Positions 50,073 through 58,871 of a stretch of DNA of 64,000 bases are shown in pieces (the stretch's first letter is position 1; the number at the start of each line of letters is the position of its first letter). The notes under the pieces are model-generated. The model was given only the letters and a program-made list of their open reading frames with translations, did no database searches and had not been told where the DNA came from. The DNA comes from Chersky-840 sp035532735. Lineage in GTDB: Bacteria > Actinomycetota > Acidimicrobiia > Acidimicrobiales > UBA8190. The stretch is from assembly GCA_035532735.1 (NCBI GenBank), contig DATKQM010000050.1, forward strand, positions 1 to 64,000, in the 5' to 3' direction. The translations under genes were made by a program, and so were the position numbers.

Positions 50073-50951
50073 ATGGACGCACGCCGCACCGCTCGCGCCA
50101 TGTGGAAGCTCTTCGAGCCCCTGCACGCGGTGACCTACTTCGTCGACGAGTGCCTCGAGGAGTACCGCGCCGCAGGCCTGAAGGGCTTTTGGATGGGCTA
50201 CTTCGCCGGTCGCGCCGCCCCCATGGGGGCGGTGACGCCAGGCGTGGTGGACGCCACGTTCTTCAGCTTCAATCCCGACAAGGTGAAGCGAGCCCTCCCC
50301 GACGCCTGGGGATTCGCGGCGCCGGACCGGGTGCTCGACGCCCGGCTGGCCGGTATCGACCGATTCTTGGGGAGGGTGCTCGGCCCCGAGGCGAGCTCCG
50401 CCGGTGTGGACGTCACGGCGCTGGCGCAGGCCGCCGCGCTGGGGCGATCGGCGATCGAGGGATTGGCGATCGAGGGACGACCGCTGGCTGCGGCCAACGT
50501 CGCATTGCCATGGCCCGACGAACCCCACCTGGCCCTGTGGCAGGCGGCCACCGTGCTGCGCGAGCACCGGGGCGACGGCCACATCGCGGCATTGGTGGCG
50601 GCGGGCTTGGACGGTCGTCAGGCCCTGGTGACGATGGCGGCCACCGGTGCGGTGCCCCAGGAGATGCTCCAGGCGGCCCGGGGTTGGGACGATGACGCCT
50701 GGGACGAGGCGGCGAATGCCTTGATGGAGCGGGGTTGGTTGAACGCAGACGGCACCCAGACGGCGTCGGGGGCGGTGAAGCGCCAGGAGATCGAGGATCT
50801 GACCGATCGTCTCGCCGCCCAACCGTGGGAGCGATTGGGCGACGACGACACCGAATCACTGCGGGCCGTGCTCAAAGTACTCGCAGGTGCGATCGCCGCC
50901 GTTGGCGGAGTGCCCGTGCCCAACCCCATCGGCCTCCCGCTCCCCGAGTAG
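50073..50951 (+). CDS. SCO6745/SalK-type helix-rich protein
   Basis: The 292-residue protein begins with RRTARAMWKLFEPLHAVTYFVDEC, EYRAAGLKGFWMGYFAGRAAPMG and VDATFFSFNPDKVKRALPDAW, the signature of the SCO6745 group in actinobacteria. A C-terminal winged-helix-like part follows (ANALMERGWLNADGTQTASGAVKRQEIEDLTDRL). The biochemical role is unknown; relatives occur near secondary-metabolite genes. ATG at 50073 is preferred because upstream in-frame sequence is antisense to the SDR. Confidence 0.75.
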   Translation: MDARRTARAMWKLFEPLHAVTYFVDECLEEYRAAGLKGFWMGYFAGRAAPMGAVTPGVVDATFFSFNPDKVKRALPDAWGFAAPDRVLDARLAGIDRFLGRVLGPEASSAGVDVTALAQAAALGRSAIEGLAIEGRPLAAANVALPWPDEPHLALWQAATVLREHRGDGHIAALVAAGLDGRQALVTMAATGAVPQEMLQAARGWDDDAWDEAANALMERGWLNADGTQTASGAVKRQEIEDLTDRLAAQPWERLGDDDTESLRAVLKVLAGAIAAVGGVPVPNPIGLPLPE

Positions 50952-51001
50952 TTCTCCGGGGACCCACCGAGCAGATCGGTGAGCAGCGGCGTCGGGACCG
51001 G

Positions 51002-51556
51002 TCAGTCCCAGATGTCGATGGGCGCCTGTCCGAGGGGGTAGTGCCCGGGGAGCATCCCACCGGACGTGGCGCGCTCCATGCGCCGTCGCATGCCGTCGGA
51101 GAGGGCGTCGGCCTTGATCATCTCGATGAAGAGTGAGGTGGCGTTGCCGACGTCGAAGAAGTCGCGCTGCCATGACCATTTCCAGTTCCCGGCGTAGCGG
51201 AACCAACTCCCACCGAGCCCGGGGATGACATAGGGCGATCCGTCGGGGCGGGTGGTGTCGGCGATCTGCTTCCACAGTCCGATGACCTCGCCCTGCTTGG
51301 GGTCGATCAGCACCTTCTGATACGGATAGGTCCAGCCGTCGAGGCCGCCCATCTCGAGACCGAGCGCGATGTCGCGGATGTCGTCGCGCCCGACGACCAT
51401 GAAGTCTTCGTGGGGCCCGATGTTCCAGCCGTAGCTGGCGTCCTCGGTGTACATCTCGGCCATCGGCTTCCAGTCGTTGGCCTCCTGGGCGCGCCGGTTG
51501 GTGTCCAACCAACGTTGGACCATCTCCTCGAGCTCCTCGTATGGAAAGGCGGGCAC
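51002..51556 (-). CDS. NTF2/SnoaL-fold protein, ketosteroid-isomerase superfamily
   Basis: The 184-residue protein has the NTF2 pattern YEELEEMVQRWLDTNRRA, MAEMYTEDASYGWNIGPHED, VVGRDDIRDIA and a Trp-rich sheet SWFRYAGNWKWSWQRDFFD. The fold hosts steroid isomerases and polyketide cyclases; catalytic residues are not certain. GTG at 51556 lies one base after the ferredoxin stop, with GAGGAGGA inside the ferredoxin end as ribosome site. It is the last gene of the CYP51 wing, consistent with a steroid-like substrate. Confidence 0.72.
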   Translation of the reverse strand: MPAFPYEELEEMVQRWLDTNRRAQEANDWKPMAEMYTEDASYGWNIGPHEDFMVVGRDDIRDIALGLEMGGLDGWTYPYQKVLIDPKQGEVIGLWKQIADTTRPDGSPYVIPGLGGSWFRYAGNWKWSWQRDFFDVGNATSLFIEMIKADALSDGMRRRMERATSGGMLPGHYPLGQAPIDIWD

Positions 51557-51557
51557 C

Positions 51558-51749
51558 TCAGTCCTCCTCGATTCTCAGTGCGTGGGTAGGACAGAATTTC
51601 ACAGCCGCCTCCACTTGGGCGCGCAGTGTCTCGGGTGGAGTCTCGTCGAGAACGACGACGGCGTTCTTCGAGACCGTGAAGACGGACTCCGCCTCGGACT
51701 CACACACTCCGTGACCCTGGCACAGGTCACGGTCGACGACGATCCTCAC
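51558..51749 (-). CDS. [3Fe-4S] ferredoxin, P450 redox partner
   Basis: The 63-residue ferredoxin starts RIVVDRDLCQGHGVC and ends with FCPTHALRI. The cluster pattern is C-x2-H-x2-C then CP, the P450-linked actinobacterial type where His replaces a cysteine. GTG at 51749 overlaps the CYP51 stop (GTGA), as in mycobacteria where the ferredoxin gene follows cyp51. It should pass electrons to CYP51. Confidence 0.9.
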   Translation of the reverse strand: MRIVVDRDLCQGHGVCESEAESVFTVSKNAVVVLDETPPETLRAQVEAAVKFCPTHALRIEED

Positions 51750-53122
51750 GGCGTGGCGGCGCGTGACCGATATCTCGCCACGCAGGGTTGGGCCAACTGG
51801 ACCACCATCTTCGAATGGTCGTTGCGATACGTGTCCGCCGGTTGGGCCAGTTCGAAGTCCCAGTGCCGGAGCAGCACGGAGAAGATGGCCTTCAGCTGCA
51901 TCATGGCGAAGGGCGCGCCCACGCAACGGTGCCGGCCGGCCCCGAAGGGGATCCAGGTCCACGGGTTGGTGCGGTCCTCGGCGCGGGGCTCGACGTACCG
52001 CTCGGGCACAAAGGCGTCGGGGTCGGGGAAGTCCTCGGCGATCCGATTCGAGACGGCCGGGCTAGCCCCCACCAACTTGCCCGGTGCGATCCGGAATCCC
52101 TCCACCTCGAGCTCCTCCTTCACGACGCGCAGCACCAGGATGAGCGGGGGGTGCAGTCGGAGCGCCTCCTTGATTGCCGACTCGAGCCGTGGCATGGCGC
52201 GCAGCGCCTGGTAGCTCACCTCTTCGCCGTGCGTGTAGAGCTCGTCGAGCTCGGCCCGGACCGCCTCGAGCTCGCCGGGGTGACGGAGCAATTCGATGAG
52301 GGTCCACGCTGCGGTGCCCGACGTGGTGTGGTGGCCGGCGAACATCATCGAGATGAACATGCCCGTGACGATGTCGGTCGAGAACTTCGGGGTGTCGTCC
52401 TCCTCGCGGATCGACATCAACACATCGAGTAGGTCCCGGTCGTCGTCGGTGACAGGGGGCCCAGCACTGCGTCGGTCCATGATGCCCTGGACCAGGTCGA
52501 CGAGGGCGAGTCGGGCCGCGTCGCGCCGGCGGAAGCTGTCGATGTCCGCATAGGGGTCGACATAGGCAATGGCGTCGGTGCCCTGCTCGAGGTCGTGGTA
52601 GAGCTCGGCGAAGCGGCGATCGAGCTCGTGGCGGAACTTGCTCCCGATGAGACACGCCGAGGACGTGTAGATGGTGAGCTCGGCGAACCAGTCGAGGAGG
52701 TCGATGGTCCCGCCCTCACCGGTGGACCAGGGCTTCACCATCCCCTCCACCTCGTCCGCGATCGTCGCAGCGTGGCCTCGCATGAACTTGTCCCGGAGGG
52801 CCTGGTTGTGGAGCATCTCGCGTCTGCGTTCGGGGGGCGCGTCGAAGACCACGCCTTCTCCGAAGATGGGTGTCATGAAGGGATAGGCCTCGGCCTGGTC
52901 GAGCTGTTCCTCGGGGGCGCGGAAGAACATTTCGTTGGCCTCGGCCCCGGTGAGCAGCACCACGTCGCGATCAGCCAGCCGGAATTGGCCGACATCGCCG
53001 CACTCTTGGCGCGTGCGGCGCATGAGCCCGATGGGATCCACCCGCAGCTCGTCGAGATGTCCGTGCTCGGCATCTCCGCCTGACACCTGGGGTGGTTCGC
53101 GCAGTCCGACGTCGACGGTCAT
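51746..53122 (-). CDS. cyp51: Sterol 14-alpha-demethylase-type P450 (CYP51)
   Basis: The 458-residue P450 has the CYP51 marker AYPFMTPIFGEGVVFDAPPE and the B'-C segment EMLHNQALRDKFMRGHAATI. LTIYTSSACLIGSKFR, I-helix MFAGHHTTSGTAAWTLIELL, ExxR IKEALRLHPP, and heme loop IPFGAGRHRCVGAPFAMMQ follow. Remembered mycobacterial CYP51 shares nearly all these blocks. It oxidatively removes the 14-alpha-methyl of sterols; bacterial physiological substrates remain unclear. Overlaps the SDR upstream (ATGA) and the ferredoxin downstream. Confidence 0.93.
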   Translation of the reverse strand: MTVDVGLREPPQVSGGDAEHGHLDELRVDPIGLMRRTRQECGDVGQFRLADRDVVLLTGAEANEMFFRAPEEQLDQAEAYPFMTPIFGEGVVFDAPPERRREMLHNQALRDKFMRGHAATIADEVEGMVKPWSTGEGGTIDLLDWFAELTIYTSSACLIGSKFRHELDRRFAELYHDLEQGTDAIAYVDPYADIDSFRRRDAARLALVDLVQGIMDRRSAGPPVTDDDRDLLDVLMSIREEDDTPKFSTDIVTGMFISMMFAGHHTTSGTAAWTLIELLRHPGELEAVRAELDELYTHGEEVSYQALRAMPRLESAIKEALRLHPPLILVLRVVKEELEVEGFRIAPGKLVGASPAVSNRIAEDFPDPDAFVPERYVEPRAEDRTNPWTWIPFGAGRHRCVGAPFAMMQLKAIFSVLLRHWDFELAQPADTYRNDHSKMVVQLAQPCVARYRSRAATP

Positions 53123-53919
53123 GGTGTGCCTCCTGGGTCGGGCCCGATGGGAGCAACGGGTTGGACTTCGATCAAGGGGAGATGGGTCCCCGGCGGCGTC
53201 GTCACTGCCGCCATGACCGCGGCGGCGACGGCAGGGGGGCGGAGGAAGTGACTGTGGCGCGCCGCGCCGTACCGGACCCACTCGCCGAGCACTTCCGCGG
53301 TGGTGTCGGGACCCCAGTTGGTGCCCATCTCGGTGAGGGTCTGGCCGGGCTGGATGATCGTGGCCCGCACACCGGTGCCCTCGAGCTCGAGCTGGAGCGC
53401 CCGTACCAGGCCCTCGAGCCCCCACTTCGACGCCATGTACGCCGCCATGAGCGGCCGGGGCGCCCGGATGATGTCGGAGCTCACGAAGACGAGGTCGCCG
53501 TGATGGCGCGTCGCCATCGCCGGCGCCAGTGCGGCCACGAGGCGATGGGCACCGAGGAGGTTCACCTCCACGGTGTGGGCGAAGTCCTTCGGGGACGTCG
53601 TGAGCGCGGTGCCGGGCTCGGCATGGCCCGCACTCGACACCATGATGTCGATCGGGCCCAGCGCATTCTCGGCGGCGCGGGCGAACTCCTCGACCGAGGC
53701 CGCCTCGGCCAGGTCGAGCCGCTGCACGTGGGCCTCGCCCCCCGTGGCGCGGATACCCGCCGCGATCCCCTCGCATCTATCCACCCGCCGGGCCCCGAGC
53801 ATCACCGGATGTCCGGCCCTGGCCAGGACCACCGCCACCGCGGCGCCGATGCCCGAGGACGCGCCGGTCACGACCGATCCACGGCGCTCGGGATGGGCGA
53901 CGAACTTCGATCTCGGCAC
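53119..53919 (-). CDS. Short-chain dehydrogenase of the CYP51 operon
   Basis: The 266-residue SDR has SVVTGASSGIGAAVAVVLA, GARRVDRCEGIAAGI, VSSAGHAEPG, VFVSSDIIRAPRP, AAYMASKWGLEGLV and IIQPGQTLTEMG. The position between two P450s matches Rv0765c in the mycobacterial locus. It probably oxidises an alcohol or ketone made by the P450s. GTG at 53919 with GAGGATCGACCT before it; 14-bp gap after the P450 stop. Confidence 0.88.
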   Translation of the reverse strand: MPRSKFVAHPERRGSVVTGASSGIGAAVAVVLARAGHPVMLGARRVDRCEGIAAGIRATGGEAHVQRLDLAEAASVEEFARAAENALGPIDIMVSSAGHAEPGTALTTSPKDFAHTVEVNLLGAHRLVAALAPAMATRHHGDLVFVSSDIIRAPRPLMAAYMASKWGLEGLVRALQLELEGTGVRATIIQPGQTLTEMGTNWGPDTTAEVLGEWVRYGAARHSHFLRPPAVAAAVMAAVTTPPGTHLPLIEVQPVAPIGPDPGGTP

Positions 53920-53933
53920 AGGTCGATCCTCGT

Positions 53934-55217
53934 TCAGTCCGGCGCCCGGCGGGACCCGGATCGCGTCGCGGCCCGTGTCGTCACCGTCGTGGGCAGGCTG
54001 GCAAAGCCGCGGACGTTGATGGAGTGGACTCGGCGCGCCCCGTCGGCATCGATGTCGTAGTCGGCGACGCGAGCCACGAGCTCCTCGAGCATGACGCGCG
54101 CCTCGAGACGGGCCAGGGGGGCTCCCAGACAGAAATGGCGACCGCCGCCGAAGCTGATGAGCTTGGTGGTGTCGCGGTCGAGGTCGTAACGGTCGGGGTG
54201 CTCGAAGGCGTCGGGATCGCGGTTGGCCGATCCCACGAGCAGGAGCACGCGCGCCGCGTCGGGGATGACGGTGCCGAGGAGCTCCACGTCCCCGGTCGTG
54301 ACCCGGAGGAGCATCTGCGACGAGGTGTCGTAGCGCAAGGTCTCTTCCACCCATGGCGCGGCGCGCCCCGCGACGGTGAGGGCCTTGGCCTTCTGGTCCG
54401 GGAACCGCCAGGCCCAGTACCAGGCGTTGGCGAGCAGCTTGGTGGTGGTCTCGTTGCCGGCCACCACGATAAGGAAGAGAAAGGCGATGATCTCGTCGTC
54501 GGTCAACCGATCGTCGTCGACGTCCACGTCGAGCAGTCCCGAGGTGAGGTCGTCTCGCCGGGCGCGTCGACGTTCGACGACCATGTCAGAGAAGTACCCC
54601 GCCAGAACGAGCGCGGCCTCCATCCCTTCTTGGGGCACGTCAAAGACACCCTCCTCGCGGTGGACGAGGAGATCGGCGAGGCGTCGGACCTCGGCCCGGT
54701 CGGCCTCGGGCACGCCGATCATCTGCGAGATCACGTCCATGGGGAGCTTGCCCGCCACGTCGCCGACCATGTCGAAGGTGCCGGCCTCGACGGCGGGATC
54801 GAGGTATCGCACCGCCAGGGCGCGGATCTGCGGTTCGAGCTCCGCCACCCGTCGCGGCGTGAAGGCCTTGGAGACGAGCGAGCGCATGCGGGTGTGGCGG
54901 GGTGGGTCCATGGCCAGGAACGACATCGACTTGTGGGCCTGGGGCCCGTAGGCGGCGGGGTCGAGAGTCACGCCGAAGCGGTTGGAGAGATGGCCGGGAT
55001 CGCGAAAAGCGGCCTGGACATCGGCGTGGCGCGACAGAGCCCAGAAGTCGAACTCGTCGTTTCGGTAGAGGGGCGCCTCGGTACGCAGACGCGCATAGGT
55101 CGGGTAGGGGTCCTCGTGGATCTCGTAGTCGTACGGGCTGTAGTGGACCGGAGCAACCGGGTCGGTGTCCCGTCCGGTGCCCCCTTCGGTGTCATGACCT
55201 GTCCCCGTAGCGCTCAT
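53934..55217 (-). CDS. Cytochrome P450 (CYP123-position)
   Basis: The 427-residue P450 has SFLAMDPPRHTRMRSLVSKAFTP (C helix), LIVVAGNETTTKLLANAW (I helix, Asn in place of the usual His before Glu), VEETLRYDTSSQMLLR (ExxR) and SFGGGRHFCLGAPLARLEAR (heme Cys). The gene order suggests correspondence to cyp123, but sequence subfamily is not assigned. ATG at 55217 overlaps the TetR stop; a longer frame adds nothing conserved. It shares the downstream ferredoxin. Confidence 0.9.
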   Translation of the reverse strand: MSATGTGHDTEGGTGRDTDPVAPVHYSPYDYEIHEDPYPTYARLRTEAPLYRNDEFDFWALSRHADVQAAFRDPGHLSNRFGVTLDPAAYGPQAHKSMSFLAMDPPRHTRMRSLVSKAFTPRRVAELEPQIRALAVRYLDPAVEAGTFDMVGDVAGKLPMDVISQMIGVPEADRAEVRRLADLLVHREEGVFDVPQEGMEAALVLAGYFSDMVVERRRARRDDLTSGLLDVDVDDDRLTDDEIIAFLFLIVVAGNETTTKLLANAWYWAWRFPDQKAKALTVAGRAAPWVEETLRYDTSSQMLLRVTTGDVELLGTVIPDAARVLLLVGSANRDPDAFEHPDRYDLDRDTTKLISFGGGRHFCLGAPLARLEARVMLEELVARVADYDIDADGARRVHSINVRGFASLPTTVTTRAATRSGSRRAPD

Positions 55218-55810
55218 GACGCGCCTCGGAGCACCAGTCGGGCCGCGTCGGCCAATGCCTCGGGGACGTCCGCGAAACGGATGTGACCCATGCCCGCCCA
55301 CAGCATCGCCCCGCTGTAGGCGAGGTCCAGACTGCGCAGGACGGCTTCATCGGCTTCGTCGCCGAGGGCGTGGGCCAGTCGTTCGTGCAGGGCCGTTCCG
55401 AACAGGACGCGCAGGGCGCGCACCTCGGGCCCGCTCCCGAGGAGGGCGGTGGTGCAGGCCGCCGCCAACGTGGGATCGTCCGCCACGAACAGCCCGAGCA
55501 CCCGCAACTCGGCGACAACGCGCTCGGTCGAACCGACGACGCCGGTTGTCCCGGGCGCCGGGAGCGCCTGGAGACGGCGCCAGAGGACCTCGGCCAGGAG
55601 GTGGTCCTTGGACGCGAAGTAGGTGTAGGCGGTGGCGGGGGCCACGCCGGCGCGCCGGGCCACGTTGCGAACGGTCAACCCCTCGTATCCCCGGTCGCGG
55701 GCTTCGTCGGCGGCCGCCTCGAGAAGCTGCTCGACCACCGCCACCTGGCGGACGGTGAGTCGGCGACGCGACGCCTCTGCCGCGAGGACTGCCACCGCGG
55801 CCTCGGTCAC
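55214..55810 (-). CDS. TetR-family transcriptional regulator
   Basis: The 198-residue protein has a TetR HTH: VVEQLLEAAADEARDRGYEGLTVRNVARRAGVAPATAYTYFASKDHLLAEVL spans about residues 24-76. A helical ligand domain follows. It overlaps both the upstream hypothetical gene (GTGA) and the P450 (ATGA). Likely an autoregulator: a perfect 16-bp palindrome lies at 56528-56543, upstream of its operon and of the divergent wing. The ligand is expected to be a pathway intermediate such as an acyl-CoA or steroid. Confidence 0.88.
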   Translation of the reverse strand: MTEAAVAVLAAEASRRRLTVRQVAVVEQLLEAAADEARDRGYEGLTVRNVARRAGVAPATAYTYFASKDHLLAEVLWRRLQALPAPGTTGVVGSTERVVAELRVLGLFVADDPTLAAACTTALLGSGPEVRALRVLFGTALHERLAHALGDEADEAVLRSLDLAYSGAMLWAGMGHIRFADVPEALADAARLVLRGAS

Positions 55811-56511
55811 GCCCTCGCCTTGAGCTCGACGGCCACTTCTGGTGGCGGGACATGGGGCGTGCCGTCGCGCATGGGGGGAAAGCGAAAGGTCGCCGCGGTG
55901 GTGTGGCGCGTCATGGTGGTGATGTCGGCCTCGGGGAGAACCTCGGTGTCCTCGTCGATCACGACCTCCCAGCGACAGTGCGGCACACGGTGGGTGGGGA
56001 CGCGGGGCGGGCGGTGGACGGCGCGGACCCGGGCCTTGGGGTTCACGGCCTGGGCGGTGACGTCGAAGGTGCCGTCCTCGATGGTGTGGCACATGCCAGT
56101 CACCATCCTCTCGCCCCACGGCTCGACGTCCATGAGGGCCCCGCAGCTGCGCAGCTCGAAGTAGCCGTGGTGGTCGTCCTCGACCACGTAGTGGACGTCC
56201 ATGTAGTGATGGGGAAAGCCCGGGTCGAGTTGGAGGACCTTGAAGATGGCCTCGATGCCGTCGCCCTCCACGGCCATGATCTCGCGGAGGCGGTCGCCGT
56301 AGATCGGGCTGGCGCCGCGCCACTCCTCGATGGCGAGCTCGTTGACCATGTCCGCTCCGTACCGGATGCCGATGGCGGCGCACATGGACCGATCGAGAAG
56401 GTGCACGATGAGGGCGTACTCGCGCACCAGGCGGACGAGGGCTTCCTTGGAGAGGTCCTCGTAGCGGAAGTCGGGATCGAAGGGCCCCGAGTAGTCATTG
56501 CGGTCGGCCAT
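55807..56511 (-). CDS. Conserved hypothetical protein heading the CYP51 wing
   Basis: The 234-residue protein contains EDLSKEALVRLVREYALIVHLLDRSMCAAI, IEEWRGASPIYGDRLREIMAV, FPHHYMDVHYVVEDDHHGYFELRSCGALMDVE, CHTIEDGTFDVTAQAVNPKARVR and a basic C-terminus. The His/Cys-rich centre recalls the DUF6125 / L-2-amino-thiazoline-4-carboxylate hydrolase-like group, but I do not claim an activity. First gene of the leftward operon, 16 bp from the palindromic operator. Confidence 0.65.
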   Translation of the reverse strand: MADRNDYSGPFDPDFRYEDLSKEALVRLVREYALIVHLLDRSMCAAIGIRYGADMVNELAIEEWRGASPIYGDRLREIMAVEGDGIEAIFKVLQLDPGFPHHYMDVHYVVEDDHHGYFELRSCGALMDVEPWGERMVTGMCHTIEDGTFDVTAQAVNPKARVRAVHRPPRVPTHRVPHCRWEVVIDEDTEVLPEADITTMTRHTTAATFRFPPMRDGTPHVPPPEVAVELKARA

Positions 56512-56527
56512 GACGTCAGACTACGTT

Positions 56528-56543
56528 CCAGACAGCTGTCTGG
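56528..56543. promoter_or_regulatory. Perfect 16-bp palindrome, candidate TetR operator
   Basis: CCAGACAGCTGTCTGG is an exact inverted repeat of 8-bp half sites with no spacer. It lies in the 45-bp gap between the divergent starts at 56511 and 56557, the only intergenic space of the locus. Binding here would control both wings at once. It differs from the mycobacterial KstR box. Confidence 0.75.
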
Positions 56544-56556
56544 CCAGAGGGGAAAC

Positions 56557-57408
56557 ATGACGACGACGGTGGGGGTGATCGGGCTCGGCGACATCGGCCG
56601 GGGCGTGGCCGACGGCGTGGTGCGGGCCGGGCTCAACCTCGTGGTCTTTGATCTGCGACCCGAGGCCACCGCCCCGTTCGAGACGAAAGGCCATGTCGCC
56701 GGGACCCCGGCAGAGCTCGGAGTCCGGGCCGACGTCGTTGTCGTGGCCGTGGTCAACGACCGCCAGGTCCTCGCCGTGCTCGACGGGGACGACGGGGGGT
56801 TGGCGGGCCTGGCACCGGGCTCCGTCGTCGTGGTCCTGAGCACGGTGGCCCCGGCCACGGTGGAGGCGGCCGCCCAGTTGGCGCTGCGGCGCGACGTCGA
56901 CGTCATCGACTGTGGCGTGAGCGGCGGTCCCCAGGCCTCGGTCGACGGGACCCTCGTGGCCATGGTGGGAGGGGACGCCGCGGTGATCGAGCGGGTCCGG
57001 CCCGTCCTCGACAGCTTCACGTCCCTGGTGGTGACCATGGGCCCCCTCGGTGCGGGCCTCAAAGCCAAGTTGGCCCGGAACCTCGTGCAGTACGCGTCGT
57101 GGTTGGCCGCCTACGAGGCTCAGGTCCTCGCCGAGGCGGCCGGGATCGAGCTGGCCAAGTTGGCCGAGGTGATCCGAGAGAGCGACAAATTGATCGGCGG
57201 AGCGTCGCGGCTCATGTTCCGTGACACCGTGGCCCCGTTGCCGCCCGACACCCATCCGGACTTCGTGAGTGCCATGGCCGCCGGCGCCGGTCTCGCCCAC
57301 AAGGACCTGCAGGCCGCCATCGAGCTCGGTCGGAGCCTCGGTGTCGAGCTGCCCCTGGCGGAGATGACCGACAACCGATGTGATGCGGTGTTCGGGCTGG
57401 CGCCGTGA
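56557..57408 (+). CDS. NAD-dependent beta-hydroxyacid dehydrogenase (3-HIBDH family)
   Basis: The 283-residue protein has VGVIGLGDIGRGVADGVVRAGL (Rossmann), VIDCGVSGGPQASVDGTL (substrate site), MGPLGAGLKAKLARNLVQYASW with the catalytic Lys region, and AHKDLQAAIELGRSLGVELPLAE. It matches the Rv0770 position in the mycobacterial locus. The substrate may be a short beta-hydroxyacid or semialdehyde derived from side-chain degradation. ATG at 56557, preceded by GAGGGGAAAC; first gene of the rightward wing. Confidence 0.88.
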   Translation: MTTTVGVIGLGDIGRGVADGVVRAGLNLVVFDLRPEATAPFETKGHVAGTPAELGVRADVVVVAVVNDRQVLAVLDGDDGGLAGLAPGSVVVVLSTVAPATVEAAAQLALRRDVDVIDCGVSGGPQASVDGTLVAMVGGDAAVIERVRPVLDSFTSLVVTMGPLGAGLKAKLARNLVQYASWLAAYEAQVLAEAAGIELAKLAEVIRESDKLIGGASRLMFRDTVAPLPPDTHPDFVSAMAAGAGLAHKDLQAAIELGRSLGVELPLAEMTDNRCDAVFGLAP

Positions 57409-58871
57409 GAGGGACATTCGGCGAACAGCGGATGCTCATCGACGGCGCGTTGGTCGACGCGTCGACGGGGGCGGTGTTCGAGACCGCCAACCCTGCCACC
57501 GAGGAGGTTCTCGGGGTCGTCGCCGACGCGTCGGCGGCCGATGCCGAGCGGGCGCTCCACGCTGCGCGCCGTGCTTTCGACGAGTCGACGTGGTCGACCG
57601 ATGTCGCGCTGCGGGTCCGGTGTCTTCGCCAGCTCCAGGGTGCCATGCGGTCGCACGGCGAGGAGTTGCGGGCCATGACCATCGCCGAGACGGGGTCACC
57701 GTTGTTCATGACGCGTTCGGCCCAGCTCGACGATCCCGTGGAGGCTTTGGGATGGGTGGCCGATCTGGCCGAGTCGTATGAGTGGATGACAGACCTTGGC
57801 AGGGCGGAGCCCTTGGGGATGCCCGCGCAGCGGTGGCTCTGTCGTGAGCCCGCCGGCGTGGTGGCCGCCATCACACCGTGGAACGTCCCCCATCAGATCA
57901 ACCTGGCCAAGTTGGGCCCGGCGCTGGCCGCGGGCAACACTGTCATCTTGAAGCCCGCCCCCGACACCCCGTGGTGCGCCACCGTGGTGGGACGGCTGAT
58001 CGCCGAGGAGACCGACATCCCCGCCGGCGTTGTCAACATCCTGCCGTCCTCGGCCCCCGCCTTCGGGGCGCTACTGGTCGACGACGATCGGGTCGACCAG
58101 GTGAGCTTCACCGGCTCGACCGTCACGGGGCGGACGGTGATGGCCCAGGCCGCGGGCACGCTCAAGCGGGTCTTCCTCGAGCTCGGCGGGAAGTCGGCGT
58201 TCGTTGTCCTCGACGACGCCGAGTTGGGCAGTGCCTGTGGGGTGGCGGCCTTCACCGTGTGCGTCCATGCTGGACAGGGATGCGCCATCACGACGCGTCT
58301 GGTGGTCCCGAGAGAACAGTTCGACGACGCGGTCGACATCACCGCCGCCGCGCTCGGCAACCTACCGGCCGGCGACCCGACCGACCCCGGCACCATTTGC
58401 GGACCGCTCATCAACGCCCGCCAACGCGACCGGGTGGAGCGGTACATCGACATGGCGCGTCACGAGGGCGGGACGATCGTGGTGGGTGGGGGCCGGCCGG
58501 CCGAGCAGACCAGGGGGTTCTTCATCGATCCGACCCTGATCGTCGGGATCGGCAACGATTCCCCCGTGGCACGAGACGAGATCTTCGGTCCGGTCCTCGT
58601 CGTCATTCCCCACGACGGGGACGACGACGCGCTTCGGATCGCCAACGATTCCCCCTACGGGCTGTCGGGCTCGGTGTGGTCCGGGGACAGGGACCGGGCC
58701 ATGGCCGTGGCGGGGCGCCTGCGGACCGGGACCGTGGGTGTCAACGGTGGCGTCTGGTACAGCCCCGACGTCCCTTTCGGCGGCTACAAGCAGTCCGGGA
58801 TCGGGCGGGAGATGGGTGTGGCCGGTTTCGAGGAGTACCTCGAGACCAAGGTCGTGGCGGAGCCGGCATGA
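57405..58871 (+). CDS. Aldehyde dehydrogenase
   Basis: The 488-residue NAD(P)-aldehyde dehydrogenase has ITPWNVPHQINLAKLGPALAAG, LKPAPDTPW, FTGSTVTGRTVM, the catalytic Glu in LELGGKSAFVVL, the nucleophile Cys in HAGQGCAITTRLVV, and EIFGPVLVVIP. GTG at 57405 overlaps the previous stop (GTGA). It corresponds to aldA (Rv0768) in the mycobacterial cyp51 neighbourhood. It should oxidise an aldehyde from P450 or alcohol dehydrogenase action to an acid. Confidence 0.93.
   Translation: MRGTFGEQRMLIDGALVDASTGAVFETANPATEEVLGVVADASAADAERALHAARRAFDESTWSTDVALRVRCLRQLQGAMRSHGEELRAMTIAETGSPLFMTRSAQLDDPVEALGWVADLAESYEWMTDLGRAEPLGMPAQRWLCREPAGVVAAITPWNVPHQINLAKLGPALAAGNTVILKPAPDTPWCATVVGRLIAEETDIPAGVVNILPSSAPAFGALLVDDDRVDQVSFTGSTVTGRTVMAQAAGTLKRVFLELGGKSAFVVLDDAELGSACGVAAFTVCVHAGQGCAITTRLVVPREQFDDAVDITAAALGNLPAGDPTDPGTICGPLINARQRDRVERYIDMARHEGGTIVVGGGRPAEQTRGFFIDPTLIVGIGNDSPVARDEIFGPVLVVIPHDGDDDALRIANDSPYGLSGSVWSGDRDRAMAVAGRLRTGTVGVNGGVWYSPDVPFGGYKQSGIGREMGVAGFEEYLETKVVAEPA

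Noticed and set aside
56511..56557. A KstR-type steroid regulator box in the divergent promoter
   Set aside because: The mycobacterial KstR motif centres on AAC..GTT; the palindrome here is CCAGACAGCTGTCTGG, so a different TetR operator is meant.
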